A stretch of 46,365 bases of DNA, from the NCBI GenBank assembly GCA_902794155.1, contig CADBGN010000011.1:1-46365 (forward strand). Direction: 5' to 3'. The position numbers were made by a program, and so were the translations under genes. The notes below the pieces were generated by a model. The model saw nothing but the letters and a program-made list of their open reading frames with translations. It did no database searches and was not told where the DNA came from. Each line of letters begins with the position of its first letter. The first letter of the stretch is position 1. Source of the DNA: an uncultured Bacteroidia bacterium. GTDB taxonomy: Bacteria > Bacteroidota > Bacteroidia > Bacteroidales > F082. Of the stretch, positions 34,013-43,197 are shown piece by piece.

Positions 34013-37000
34013 TCACTTTACATCTTTCATACTTATCTTCTGTTCGATAACGCCTTTAATTCTATTAATTAAATCATCAAAAGTAGGTGTGTCCTTTGGC
34101 TTAAACAATTCTTGCGGAACCGTTAGGCTATAACTACCCCCAATGTGGGGTCGCTCTTTTGTCTGTTGGACACTTTCAATGCACCATTCATTTCTTTTTC
34201 CTATGTCGTGAAGAACTTTTGTATGATTAAGGCATGTCCCAATATCATCATATTCTCTTTCACCAACATCATTGGTGTTTTTCCATGTCATATCCACAAA
34301 ACAAAGAGAATAGTTTTCTTTATGATCCACGGAATTCTTAAACTGCATTGGGCTCATCTCCACAACATCACTGGTCGTCCATCTCGATTTCACTTCAACA
34401 TAGTAAATCTCTTCCCCTCCAAGCCGCACTATGTAGTCTTGGCCACCTTGTTGATCACTAACTTCTACTTCAAGGTCAATATCGTTGATTTGTTCTTTCA
34501 ACTGTTCCAAAAGCAAGTTCTCTACATATTGGCCAAGTTCACGGATAAAGCAATCGTGTTTATATTGGAAATCAAGCAGAGTTACCGCTTTCAATCCTTC
34601 CTCAATAATTTTATCCATTTTTTCATTCGCAGCCAAATCTGCAAGTTTTTTTAGTTTTTCTTCGTCGCTGGTAGCCAAATCTGCAAGCTTTTCCAACTTG
34701 CTCTCTTCGGTTTTCATTATGGTATAAACATGTGCCTTTTGTCGACCTTGTATTCGATTTAAGAATATATTGGCTTTATTGTCGTTGATGTTAGAGAACC
34801 AGTAGCACCATATTTCTTCTTGATGGTCTAAATGGTCAAGAATCTGCATAAAAGTATTCGGAACATAATTTTTCGATTTAAGTTCCTCGTCAATAGTATT
34901 GGCAATCGACTTAGTACTTTCTGTTTGGAATGATTGAAAACATGCAAAACGTTCATCGACCCAATAATCGCGTTTGTCCTCGCCCACTACATCTATGTAA
35001 AAAGTGCATAGATCATCTATATCAGATTTTTCATGTGAATGGCTGGGGTCGTTTTCCAATACAAACAGCGAAGATGGTTCGCAAAGCTTGCCATTTTGAT
35101 TGGGAAAGATGGCATAATCTGGCATAATTTTGCTCTGATACAAAGTAGGTCGATCTATGTTACTCAACGATTTAATCAGATTGAACAAATAGTTTGAGTT
35201 TTGTTCTTCTTTATACCAATTCTCATTTTGATTGGCTTCTGAGACGATTTGTCGGAATTCGTATTTAACAAGTGCATCAAATACCACCTTATACATAAGT
35301 TGTTCTTTATCCACGTCTCCAAGGTGTGGAACATAATTGACTGCGAATTGCACATCTTGGTATTTTTCACAGATAATACTTATAGCTTTGTAACGGTCGT
35401 TGTTCTCAGGATTACTGGTAGGGAATGTCATGCAAAAACGCAACACGTCAGGAAGCTGGTCTTTAAAGGGAATTTCTTTCTGTTCTTGCTCTTCGACATA
35501 TTTTGAAAGTGCCGTCTTCAGGTCGTCTCGGGTAGATGGAGCAAACTCATCCAATTTAACAAAATCCACGTCAATTAACTTAGAAGTAAACTCTGGCACC
35601 AATGTTTTGCAAACATTATACAATTCATTAGGGATGTCTTTGCCATCTCGCAAGCCACTAAAAGAACATAAATTCCCTTCCCTGTTAGGGATAATTGCTT
35701 TTGTCTTGAAATAGTGGCTTTGACCGCTTGCCTTAAGATATTCTAAGAATCGCAACAGTGTTTCTCTATCTCTCATCGACTTGATCTGCTCAACAATTGC
35801 CTCTATGGTAACGTACCATTTTGTTTCATCAGGATTCCATTGATATACTATATCTGACCATTCAACGATTTGTTCCTTCTTGGGTAGAGAAGATACCATG
35901 CTGGCATATTCATAAACCACATCCAAATATTTCCAGTTTTCATCTTGTTTAAGGAACTCCACGATGTTATGGTCAAGTACTTTTACCTTATCTGTTTGCT
36001 CAATACTAACATTACCGTCATTCAATTCAATCAAAGGAAGATTTTTGAACACTTCCACCCATGCTTCATGGCGACTCCTAAAAAACTCCATCGTTTTTTC
36101 CTTGTGCAGTGCCATGTCAAATCCGATTGGGGCAAGATAGATGGAATTCTTGATTTGCTTTGCATGCTCCTTCAGATAATCAAACAACATAGAGCTCATC
36201 TCTTTCAATACCTCAACATCATTATCTATTTTGTACTGATGCTCTGCATTGCCATCGGGTAAAACAATAAGATCACGAGATTCTGTTGGAAAAAAGCGTT
36301 CAGAATGAAAAACGTAATTTATGGAATTCACTTCCGTGCCTAATAATGGAAAGAAAATGAACAATCGTGGGACCAAGTCCATTTTTTTAGCCTCTAAGGC
36401 TTTTTTGAGAGGAAGTATTATGATGTCTTTATTATCATCAGACTGTAAATAGAAGCAATCAATCGGAATTTCATTTTTCCAAATCCTCATCACATGCAGC
36501 CCCTCTACGTCTTCTTGTTGTTCTTTTTTGAACACAGTGACGTTGCCATCTTTATCTTTAATGCTGCATTCAACAATTCGTTCATTGAAAGTCATCACAT
36601 AAGGCATAAGATCCATTGCAGATTTAACTCCTTGTTGAGCTGCTTTTTTACGATCTTCATTATCTGTCAAATATACGAATTCAGTCCATTCTTCTTTGGT
36701 TGAAGACGTATCCTTTTCCATCAGCTTATTGACATTTAACAATTGCTGAGTCATTGCATCACGCATCGATGATAATTCATCCGCACTTCTATCTATTATA
36801 AACTCATCAAGACTGACATATGTATTGGGGGCTACTTCATACGATCCGTTTATATACAACTTGCGGCTAAATTTATGTGTGGTCATAAAGCCTGTTCCAA
36901 ACTGGCCAGCAGCATCAGGGTCTTCTTTCTCTTCCGAAGAAACCTGTTTTATCAGCGATGACAAACAATCAAAATTGAAATGTTTGCCGTTATGAGCAAA

Positions 37001-37237
37001 CGACAGCTTGTCTTCAGTCAAGACAATTCTAACACTAACTTGCTTCTTTCCTCCTTTCTCATCAGCCAAGTCTCGTGCGTTTTGCACCAATTCCCATATA
37101 GCTCGATGAGCCGTGTTTTCGTCAAATTTGCCAATACCTTGAAGGATCTTCAGACAATGTTGTTTGGTGTCTTGTCGAAGGGATTTTTTGTCATTATTTT
37201 CTTGAATAGTCTTTCTAGTTTGTTCGTCAAGTATCAT
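34013..37237 (-). CDS. Sacsin-like GHKL ATPase with C-terminal DUF3883-type nuclease domain
   Basis: 1074 residues. The N-terminus is a GHKL ATP-binding fold of the sacsin/NOV type: ELVQNARD (residues 49-56; Glu and Asn of the N-box), HNGKHF (82-87) and GQFGTGF (111-117). A long helical middle of unknown fold follows. Near residues 840-890 a short internal repeat occurs (EKLADLATSDEEKLKKLADLA). Residues about 920-1000 match DUF3883: GGQDYIV then EIYYVEVKSRW, with the Asp ... Glu-x-Lys spacing of PD-(D/E)XK nucleases. The gene is more AT-rich than hsdM and hsdR. Its place between hsdS and the regulator suggests an extra DNA-targeting effector coupled to the RM system. Activity untested and role inferred. 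Confidence 0.78.
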   Translation of the reverse strand: MILDEQTRKTIQENNDKKSLRQDTKQHCLKILQGIGKFDENTAHRAIWELVQNARDLADEKGGKKQVSVRIVLTEDKLSFAHNGKHFNFDCLSSLIKQVSSEEKEDPDAAGQFGTGFMTTHKFSRKLYINGSYEVAPNTYVSLDEFIIDRSADELSSMRDAMTQQLLNVNKLMEKDTSSTKEEWTEFVYLTDNEDRKKAAQQGVKSAMDLMPYVMTFNERIVECSIKDKDGNVTVFKKEQQEDVEGLHVMRIWKNEIPIDCFYLQSDDNKDIIILPLKKALEAKKMDLVPRLFIFFPLLGTEVNSINYVFHSERFFPTESRDLIVLPDGNAEHQYKIDNDVEVLKEMSSMLFDYLKEHAKQIKNSIYLAPIGFDMALHKEKTMEFFRSRHEAWVEVFKNLPLIELNDGNVSIEQTDKVKVLDHNIVEFLKQDENWKYLDVVYEYASMVSSLPKKEQIVEWSDIVYQWNPDETKWYVTIEAIVEQIKSMRDRETLLRFLEYLKASGQSHYFKTKAIIPNREGNLCSFSGLRDGKDIPNELYNVCKTLVPEFTSKLIDVDFVKLDEFAPSTRDDLKTALSKYVEEQEQKEIPFKDQLPDVLRFCMTFPTSNPENNDRYKAISIICEKYQDVQFAVNYVPHLGDVDKEQLMYKVVFDALVKYEFRQIVSEANQNENWYKEEQNSNYLFNLIKSLSNIDRPTLYQSKIMPDYAIFPNQNGKLCEPSSLFVLENDPSHSHEKSDIDDLCTFYIDVVGEDKRDYWVDERFACFQSFQTESTKSIANTIDEELKSKNYVPNTFMQILDHLDHQEEIWCYWFSNINDNKANIFLNRIQGRQKAHVYTIMKTEESKLEKLADLATSDEEKLKKLADLAANEKMDKIIEEGLKAVTLLDFQYKHDCFIRELGQYVENLLLEQLKEQINDIDLEVEVSDQQGGQDYIVRLGGEEIYYVEVKSRWTTSDVVEMSPMQFKNSVDHKENYSLCFVDMTWKNTNDVGEREYDDIGTCLNHTKVLHDIGKRNEWCIESVQQTKERPHIGGSYSLTVPQELFKPKDTPTFDDLINRIKGVIEQKISMKDVK

Positions 37238-37278
37238 AAAACCATCATTTTTTACTGGTTCATTTTAGTTGAATTTCA

Positions 37279-37335
37279 TTACATATCTTCCCATACAGCT
37301 TTAGCAAAGTGTTTTGTATATCTAAAAAACGTCAT
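37279..37335 (-). CDS. Possible 18-codon micro-ORF overlapping hsdS stop
   Basis: The hsdS stop overlaps an ATG (ATGA), from which MTFFRYTKHFAKAVWEDM reads to a stop in the 94-base gap before the GHKL gene. The overlap geometry is typical of coupled genes, but length and lack of homologues make it doubtful. It may be a remnant of a lost gene. Confidence 0.25.
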   Translation of the reverse strand: MTFFRYTKHFAKAVWEDM

Positions 37336-38672
37336 ACCACCTTCACCTTTCCCGTCACCACTTCATTGATGATAATCTGCTTCCGCTCCTGAAGGAGGGA
37401 GATTTGCTTCATTTTACTATTTAGACATAAGTCTATTTCATTAATCTCTCGCTTCAAATAATTGGCTATGTTACATTGTTCTTGTAAAGGAGGCAACAAA
37501 ACAGGTAAACCTCTCAATAATTGCTGACTTAGAGAAGCACGAATAACAAGATTCATTTCCTTTACAAAATATGAACGATGGATATGTGCTCTAAAATAAT
37601 ACATAGAGAAATTCGGGTCTAATATACCTGCCTGAGGTCTAAATCTAATTAGAAATCCTGCAAACACAGCATTAGGGATAGTTTCTAAACAAGTACTTGT
37701 AAAACCGATTTCTTCTGCTGTTTCAGAAGTTCTTGTAAAAAACACATCTCCCTTCTCAACAGAGAAAACCATTCTTTCCTGTATTGAAGATTTTGCAAGA
37801 CCTGAAACGGACTTTGGTAATGAATAGTTCTTATATACATCTGAATAATTGACAAAAGGCTCTCCCTCTCCAAAATAAGAAGAATCATGGCTCACACCAT
37901 TTATTGTTGAACCTATTGTACCAAGTTTTCGAATATCCCAATGTTCCGGCACCTCTCCAATCCATTCCACGCCGCTGTCCTTCATTTTCGCATTGGGATT
38001 GAGGCCTTTGGTTACGGCACGGTTGATGATGATTTGCTTGCGCTCGTTCAAGAGCTCGATCATCTTCTGCTGCTGCGCTATGGCGGCGTCTATCTTCGAG
38101 GTGGCGGTGTCGAGGTAGGCGGCGATGGCGGTTTGCTCTTCAAGTGGCGGAAGAAAAACCGTTTGATTTAGGTATTCCTTGATTTTTAAATTTTGAATAC
38201 CAGTTGTCTGATTATAAAAGAGTCCATTAACTTTCTTTGTATACATTGTACTAAGTAGGTAACAAAGAAATGAACTACAGTATTTTTGAGAAGGTGATAG
38301 TTTTTGAATAAAATTTGAGCAAGTCGTCTTACCCAAATCTAAATTAAACCTTACAACACGTCCAACAGGGAATAGCTCTCCACCTCCTGATTTTTCAAGA
38401 AGCAAATCTCCTTTTGTTAGTTTCTTGTTTTCAGATAGCAGATTACCATAACTCCTCAATGTGAGATGTTCAGTTTTTATACTGAATTTTGAATAGTCAA
38501 AGTCTGCTACTCTGATACATATTGCATCATCATCGTTTTGTTTTGGGTCATCCCCCCACAAACCCGATTCTGAACTTATAAAGCACTTCTTCAATGGTAT
38601 AGATTCCCAATGGCTTGGAATCTCTCCGAGCCATTTCACGCCGCTGTCCTTGTATGTATCGTATCGTTGCAT
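37332..38672 (-). CDS. hsdS: Type I restriction enzyme, S (specificity) subunit
   Basis: 446 residues with two target-recognition domains. Each begins with the same phrase: KDSGVKWLGEIPSHW near the start and KDSGVEWIGEVPEHW at about residue 230. Each ends in a conserved helical spacer: LPPLEEQTAIAAYLDTATSK ... LNERKQIIINRAVTKGL and LPPLQEQCNIANYLKREI ... LQERKQIIINEVVTGKV. HsdS sets the DNA sequence recognised by HsdM and HsdR. The variable halves are visibly more AT-rich than the central spacer, as expected for swapped domains. A 15-base direct repeat (CACGCCGCTGTCCTT) lies at 37968-37982 and 38637-38651. It starts 5 bases after hsdM. Confidence 0.95.
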   Translation of the reverse strand: MQRYDTYKDSGVKWLGEIPSHWESIPLKKCFISSESGLWGDDPKQNDDDAICIRVADFDYSKFSIKTEHLTLRSYGNLLSENKKLTKGDLLLEKSGGGELFPVGRVVRFNLDLGKTTCSNFIQKLSPSQKYCSSFLCYLLSTMYTKKVNGLFYNQTTGIQNLKIKEYLNQTVFLPPLEEQTAIAAYLDTATSKIDAAIAQQQKMIELLNERKQIIINRAVTKGLNPNAKMKDSGVEWIGEVPEHWDIRKLGTIGSTINGVSHDSSYFGEGEPFVNYSDVYKNYSLPKSVSGLAKSSIQERMVFSVEKGDVFFTRTSETAEEIGFTSTCLETIPNAVFAGFLIRFRPQAGILDPNFSMYYFRAHIHRSYFVKEMNLVIRASLSQQLLRGLPVLLPPLQEQCNIANYLKREINEIDLCLNSKMKQISLLQERKQIIINEVVTGKVKVV

Positions 38673-38677
38673 AAGGC

Positions 38678-41008
38678 TTACATCAGATTAAACAATGACT
38701 GGATAAACCCTTGGCTCTGGCGGTCGAGTTCGAGGATGTCGCGCTCGTTCTCTTCAAGGGTGCGCAGCGGCACAGGCTTGTAGAAATACTTGTTGAACGA
38801 GATTTCGCAGCCTATCTTGGTCGGCGGCAGGTTGATCCACGCATCGGCTACGTAGGGGCGCACCTCGCGCTGGAAATATGTGTAGATGTCTTCCTTCACG
38901 GGAATCTTCTCCGTGTCGCGCAGGTCGCTGTCACTTTCGTATTCAACATATTGGCACACATAGCTTCCCTTCTCGCCAGGATAATAGCCATAGTCCGCCA
39001 AACGCTTCTCATCCACACCGAAGGTAGTCTGCAGTTTCTCCACCTCCTTGCTGCCCACTTTGTGTTGTTTCTTGACGACGGGAGCGGCCTCGGGGTCGGT
39101 CACCGACATGGCACGGGCGATGGCATTCAACTTGTTGCCTTTCACGTCCATCTTCAATGCCTTGGCAGCAGCCTCAATCTTGGCGACAAACTGGTTGTAG
39201 TCCATGAAGACCTCTGTGCCGATGGCATGCATCAGTTGTTTGGCCGCATCCATCAACTCGCGGCGGCCCTGCCATTCCTTGACGCTGATGAGTTTCGCCA
39301 GTTTCTTGTCGGTCAGCTTTATCTCGTTGTCGTTCAAATACTCCTTGATGTCCGGGATTACAGCGTCCAAACCTTCAAACACTTGGTTGCCGTAAGTCTG
39401 GTACAGCCATTTCGAGAGTTCGAGTTCGCCATTGTCGTAAAGCATCTCATCGATTTTCAGGGCGTTGAACTGGCTCTTCAAGCGCAACGGCCGCTCGATG
39501 GTGACATTGTAGAAGCGGAAGTCGTCGCCGTCGAAAATCTTGGAGGCCACCTTGTCGCCATCGGCTTCCTTTTCCACGAAGTCCATGTAGGTCTTCAGGA
39601 TGGTCGAACGATGTTCGGGCGTGATGGTGCAGTTGCGCGAGCCTTGGTTTTTCCTCAATTTTTCAAAGGCCTGCGAAGCGTCAATCAGTTGCACCTTGCC
39701 CTTGCGGTTTTCGACTTTCTTGTTGGTGAGCAGCCAAACGTATGTAGTGATGCCCGTGTTGTAGAAGATGTTGTTTGGCAATTGGATGATGGCATCCACC
39801 AGGTCATTCTCAATCAGATAGCGACGGATGTTGCTCTCGCCGCTGCCCGCATCGCCCGTAAACAATGACGACCCGTTGTGAATGGAAGCCACGCGGCTGC
39901 CTTGGGGCTGGAACTCCAAAGGTTTCATCTTGTCGACTTCTTCGAGCATAAACAGCAGTTGTCCGTCGGAAGTGCGTGGTGTGCTGTCAAGCACCTCTTC
40001 TTCGCCGGCGAAATTGGTCAACGGCAGTTCAAAACGGTGGTCGAGCAGCGTCTTCTCGTGGTAAATCTTCTCCTTGTCGGTCTTCCACGACTTGCCATAA
40101 GGCGGATTGGTGATCATATAGCCAAACGACTTGTCGGAAAAGGCGTTGTCAGTGATGGTGTTGCCCAAGTGCATCCCACCCGGGTCAACGCCCTTGATAA
40201 TCAAGTCGGACTTGCAAATGGCGTAGGTCTCCGGGTTGATTTCGGTTCCCGAAAGTTGGATGGCCGCACTCCTGACGCCAATATCCATAAGGTATTCGCG
40301 GCTTTCCGTCAACATTCCACCAGAGCCACAAGCCGGGTCGTACAACGAGATAATCTTGGGGAGGTTGTTCTTCACGGGTTCAAAAACAAGGTGAGCCAAC
40401 AGCGAGATGGCATCACGGGGCGTAAAGTGTTCGCCTGCTTCCTCGTTGTTCTCCTCGTTGAAGCGACGCAGCAACTCCTCAAACACGGTGCCCATGCCGA
40501 TGTTAGTCATGGCGGGCAGCATGATGCCATCGGGGTCTTTCACCTCCTTATCCGTCAAGTTGATGCGCGGGTCGGTGATTTTCTCAATGATAGACAAGAG
40601 TCTATCGTTATCAGCCAGTTTGCGTGCCTTGTTGTAATACTCGAAGTTCTTCAGCACATCGCGCACGTTCTCGCTGAAGCCGTTGAGGTATTCAATGAAA
40701 TTATCGTAAAGGATGTCATTATTGTCCGAAGCCTGTGATTTCAGTCGGTTCAGCGTCCATTTGCTGGTGTTGAAGAAACTCAAGCCTGTGATGTCTTTCA
40801 ACACGCCCTCGTCCAGATTCTCCAGCCCGCTTTCCTTGATTTCCTGTTCCACTTCTTCCTTGGTAGGCTCAAGCAAGGCATCCAAACGGCGCAACACCAC
40901 CATGGGCAAAATTACATCACGATATTGGCCACGCAAAAACACATCGCGCAGCACATCGTCGGCAATCGACCAAATAAAAGAGACTATTTGATTATGAGAG
41001 GTTTCCAT
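38678..41008 (-). CDS. hsdM: Type I restriction enzyme, M (N6-adenine methyltransferase) subunit
   Basis: 776 residues. The HsdM N-terminal helical domain opens METSHNQIVSFIWSIADDVL. The SAM-binding motif I is DPACGSGG (224-231), with GTEINPE after it, and the catalytic NPPY lies at 301-304 (gamma-type N6-adenine methylase). The C-terminal 250 residues are longer than in the E. coli enzyme and contain RELMDAAKQLMHAIGTEVFM and PYVADAWINLPPTKIG, a form seen in many Bacteroidota systems. It methylates the host DNA at the sites chosen by HsdS. First gene of the operon; its -7 box is about 30 bases upstream. Confidence 0.96.
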   Translation of the reverse strand: METSHNQIVSFIWSIADDVLRDVFLRGQYRDVILPMVVLRRLDALLEPTKEEVEQEIKESGLENLDEGVLKDITGLSFFNTSKWTLNRLKSQASDNNDILYDNFIEYLNGFSENVRDVLKNFEYYNKARKLADNDRLLSIIEKITDPRINLTDKEVKDPDGIMLPAMTNIGMGTVFEELLRRFNEENNEEAGEHFTPRDAISLLAHLVFEPVKNNLPKIISLYDPACGSGGMLTESREYLMDIGVRSAAIQLSGTEINPETYAICKSDLIIKGVDPGGMHLGNTITDNAFSDKSFGYMITNPPYGKSWKTDKEKIYHEKTLLDHRFELPLTNFAGEEEVLDSTPRTSDGQLLFMLEEVDKMKPLEFQPQGSRVASIHNGSSLFTGDAGSGESNIRRYLIENDLVDAIIQLPNNIFYNTGITTYVWLLTNKKVENRKGKVQLIDASQAFEKLRKNQGSRNCTITPEHRSTILKTYMDFVEKEADGDKVASKIFDGDDFRFYNVTIERPLRLKSQFNALKIDEMLYDNGELELSKWLYQTYGNQVFEGLDAVIPDIKEYLNDNEIKLTDKKLAKLISVKEWQGRRELMDAAKQLMHAIGTEVFMDYNQFVAKIEAAAKALKMDVKGNKLNAIARAMSVTDPEAAPVVKKQHKVGSKEVEKLQTTFGVDEKRLADYGYYPGEKGSYVCQYVEYESDSDLRDTEKIPVKEDIYTYFQREVRPYVADAWINLPPTKIGCEISFNKYFYKPVPLRTLEENERDILELDRQSQGFIQSLFNLM

Positions 41009-41038
41009 CGGGGAAAGAATTCAAACTGATTAATTCTA

Positions 41039-41046
41039 CAAAGATA
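41039..41046 (-). promoter_or_regulatory. -7 promoter box for the type I RM operon
   Basis: TATCTTTG on the minus strand, 30 bases before the hsdM ATG. Confidence 0.65.
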
Positions 41047-41130
41047 CAAATAATTCTGAAATGTGCCATTAATAGTGATGGTACAATAATAAAAAACTCC
41101 CCACAAGCCTTTCAACTCATGTGGATACGA

Positions 41131-41242
41131 CAACTGAACAACTGCTAACTGAAGATTCAACTCTAGACAGCTTCGTTTTGCTTCGTGCCTCGCAATGACG
41201 TTCCTCGCAGTGACGCAAGCGTCAACTGAACAACTGCTAACT
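41131..41242. repeat. 20-bp direct repeat flanking a short interspersed repeat
   Basis: CAACTGAACAACTGCTAACT is perfectly repeated at 41131-41150 and 41223-41242. Between them lie CCTCGCAATGACG (41188-41200) and CCTCGCAGTGACG, the CGTCATTGCGAGG-type palindromic repeat known from many genomes, and a TGACGC-AA-GCGTCA hairpin (41211-41224). The AACTGCT word continues with a roughly 7-base period to 41268, just into the TonB receptor stop. Confidence 0.7.
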
Positions 41243-41262
41243 AAACAATTGCCAACTGTTAA

Positions 41263-43194
41263 CTAATACCTAAACTCCCCCATCACCTCAAAACTCCTAC
41301 CCGGCATGGCACGCCAAATAACGTTTTGATAATCTTTGTCGGTGAGGTTGTTGCAGCGCAACTCGATGCGGAACTTCTTGAGTTGCTTGCCAAGGGCAAC
41401 ATGGTGCAACACATACGAAGGCAGGTCGTAAGCAAAAAACTCCTGTTCGTTGTAGGAGGTGCTGCGACGACCCGTCACTTCAACGGTGTAGCTTAGGTTC
41501 CATGTCTTCCACTGGGTGTTGAGAAACACGTTGGCATGGTGGCGCGGAATGTAAATCAGCTGCTTGCCGTTGGTGCCCTGCTGGTAGGCTTTCTCGCTCT
41601 CGTCGGTGGTAACGGTGAAGACGTAGTTGCCCGACAATGTAACCTTCCAGTTTTCTTTAACAAAAGCCGCATCAATATGGTTCTCTATACCGCGCGCATA
41701 AACCTTGGAAACGTTCTCAGGCACCCAAAAACGATATGAGGTCGGCATCCATTGAATCCAATTCTTCACGTTGGAGAAATAGCCACCCGTACGCAGGTCG
41801 AACTTGAAAGGCCCTTTCTGCAAGCCATATTTCACGGCCAAGTCGACGGTACGGCCGTTCTCTGGCAAGAGGTCGGGATTGCCGCCGGGATACCAATAGA
41901 GGTCATTCAGCGAAGGATTGCGATAGTTATGGCTGTAGCCCAAGGTGAAGCTCATGGCCTTGTAGAAAGGCAACTGGTAGGAGAAAGTGGCCGTTGGAAA
42001 AAGGCCCATGGCCTTGCCGTCGGTCCAGTCGTAGCGCGCCGTGAGATTGAGTTGGGCGCAATCGAAAGGCTCGCCGTTGACTGCTGCGTAGGCTGACACC
42101 AGGTTGCGACGCTTCAACCCCTCATAGTTGTTGCTCCTCACCTGCTCATTGTCCCACTGTAACTTGGCTTTCAGGGTCCAGCTCTTGTAGAGATGCTGTT
42201 CCAAGTTGGCTATCTGGTGCAGGATCAAGGCATGGTTTTCGGAGTTGATAAAGGTGACCGAATCATTGGTGACAGGATTGCGGGTCAAGAGGAAATAGCG
42301 CTGGTTTTCCACGAAGGCCGCCGACTTCAGCTGCAGGCTACCCGTCTCCCAAAAAGTCTTGAACGAGACGAAGTTGCGCGAGAAATTGTCCCTCGTCCAC
42401 TCCTCGGAGTTGACGTTGAATACATTGGGCATGATGGGCGGTAGGTTGCGGTTGTTCCACTGATTCCACGATGATAGGGAGATGACATTCCTGCCCAGCA
42501 AGACGCTCATCTCAGGCATCACGCCATAGTCGACAAAATCAGCATTGCGTTGTCGCATCTTCTGATGCGGGATGGTGGCCAAGTTCTCGTATTCGAAGTC
42601 GTTGTCCGACGAGTTGCGGTAGGCCTTCACACGGAAGGAAAAGTGCTTGCCGTAGTTGCCTATTGTGACAAAACTACCCAAAGTGTTGAAGCTACCGTAG
42701 GTCTGCTTCAAATCGAGCAGGAAGCCGTCGCCAAAGTGGTGGGTGTTGTCGATGTTGACTGCCCCGCCAAGACCGCCACTGTTGTTGGAAGTGCCGCTGC
42801 CCCAGTTGAGGCTGACGTCGTCTGCCAAAAACACGGGGATGGTGCTGAAATCAACTTGCCCCAGGCTCGGCGCATTGAGCTGAAAGCCGTTCCAAAGCAC
42901 GAGGGTGTGACTGGCCGTCGTGCCACGAAATGAAGCCGTGGAAGTGCCACCGGGACCGTAGGTCTTGATGAAGACTGGACTGTGTTGAATGAGCAAGTCA
43001 GAGAGGTTGGACGTGCTTTTCGACTGCAGCACTAAGGTATCCAACTTCTTTGCCACCAAAGGTCTCAGCGCCTCAATATCGTTCTTCTCCGCCGTTATCT
43101 CAACGGATTGCAACAAAATCGTATCTTGGGCATGAAGCATCAAAGGCGTCACGCCAAAACAAAGAAAAAAGAGAATCAGGAAATTACGATTCAA
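41263..43194 (-). CDS. TonB-dependent outer-membrane receptor
   Basis: 643 residues. Signal peptide MNRNFLILFFLCFGVTPLML ends at HAQ. The plug domain has LQSVEITAEKN and the conserved FRGTTASHTLVLWNGFQLNA. The barrel shows alternating strands and the terminal NLTDKDYQNVIWRAMPGRSF, ending in EFRY. No N-terminal carboxypeptidase-like domain is present, so it is of the BtuB/FepA size class rather than SusC. Such receptors take up cobalamin, haem or siderophores with TonB energy; the substrate is not clear from neighbours. The YwqK-type gene lies 3 bases upstream in the same operon. Confidence 0.92.
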   Translation of the reverse strand: MNRNFLILFFLCFGVTPLMLHAQDTILLQSVEITAEKNDIEALRPLVAKKLDTLVLQSKSTSNLSDLLIQHSPVFIKTYGPGGTSTASFRGTTASHTLVLWNGFQLNAPSLGQVDFSTIPVFLADDVSLNWGSGTSNNSGGLGGAVNIDNTHHFGDGFLLDLKQTYGSFNTLGSFVTIGNYGKHFSFRVKAYRNSSDNDFEYENLATIPHQKMRQRNADFVDYGVMPEMSVLLGRNVISLSSWNQWNNRNLPPIMPNVFNVNSEEWTRDNFSRNFVSFKTFWETGSLQLKSAAFVENQRYFLLTRNPVTNDSVTFINSENHALILHQIANLEQHLYKSWTLKAKLQWDNEQVRSNNYEGLKRRNLVSAYAAVNGEPFDCAQLNLTARYDWTDGKAMGLFPTATFSYQLPFYKAMSFTLGYSHNYRNPSLNDLYWYPGGNPDLLPENGRTVDLAVKYGLQKGPFKFDLRTGGYFSNVKNWIQWMPTSYRFWVPENVSKVYARGIENHIDAAFVKENWKVTLSGNYVFTVTTDESEKAYQQGTNGKQLIYIPRHHANVFLNTQWKTWNLSYTVEVTGRRSTSYNEQEFFAYDLPSYVLHHVALGKQLKKFRIELRCNNLTDKDYQNVIWRAMPGRSFEVMGEFRY

Positions 43195-43197
43195 CGC

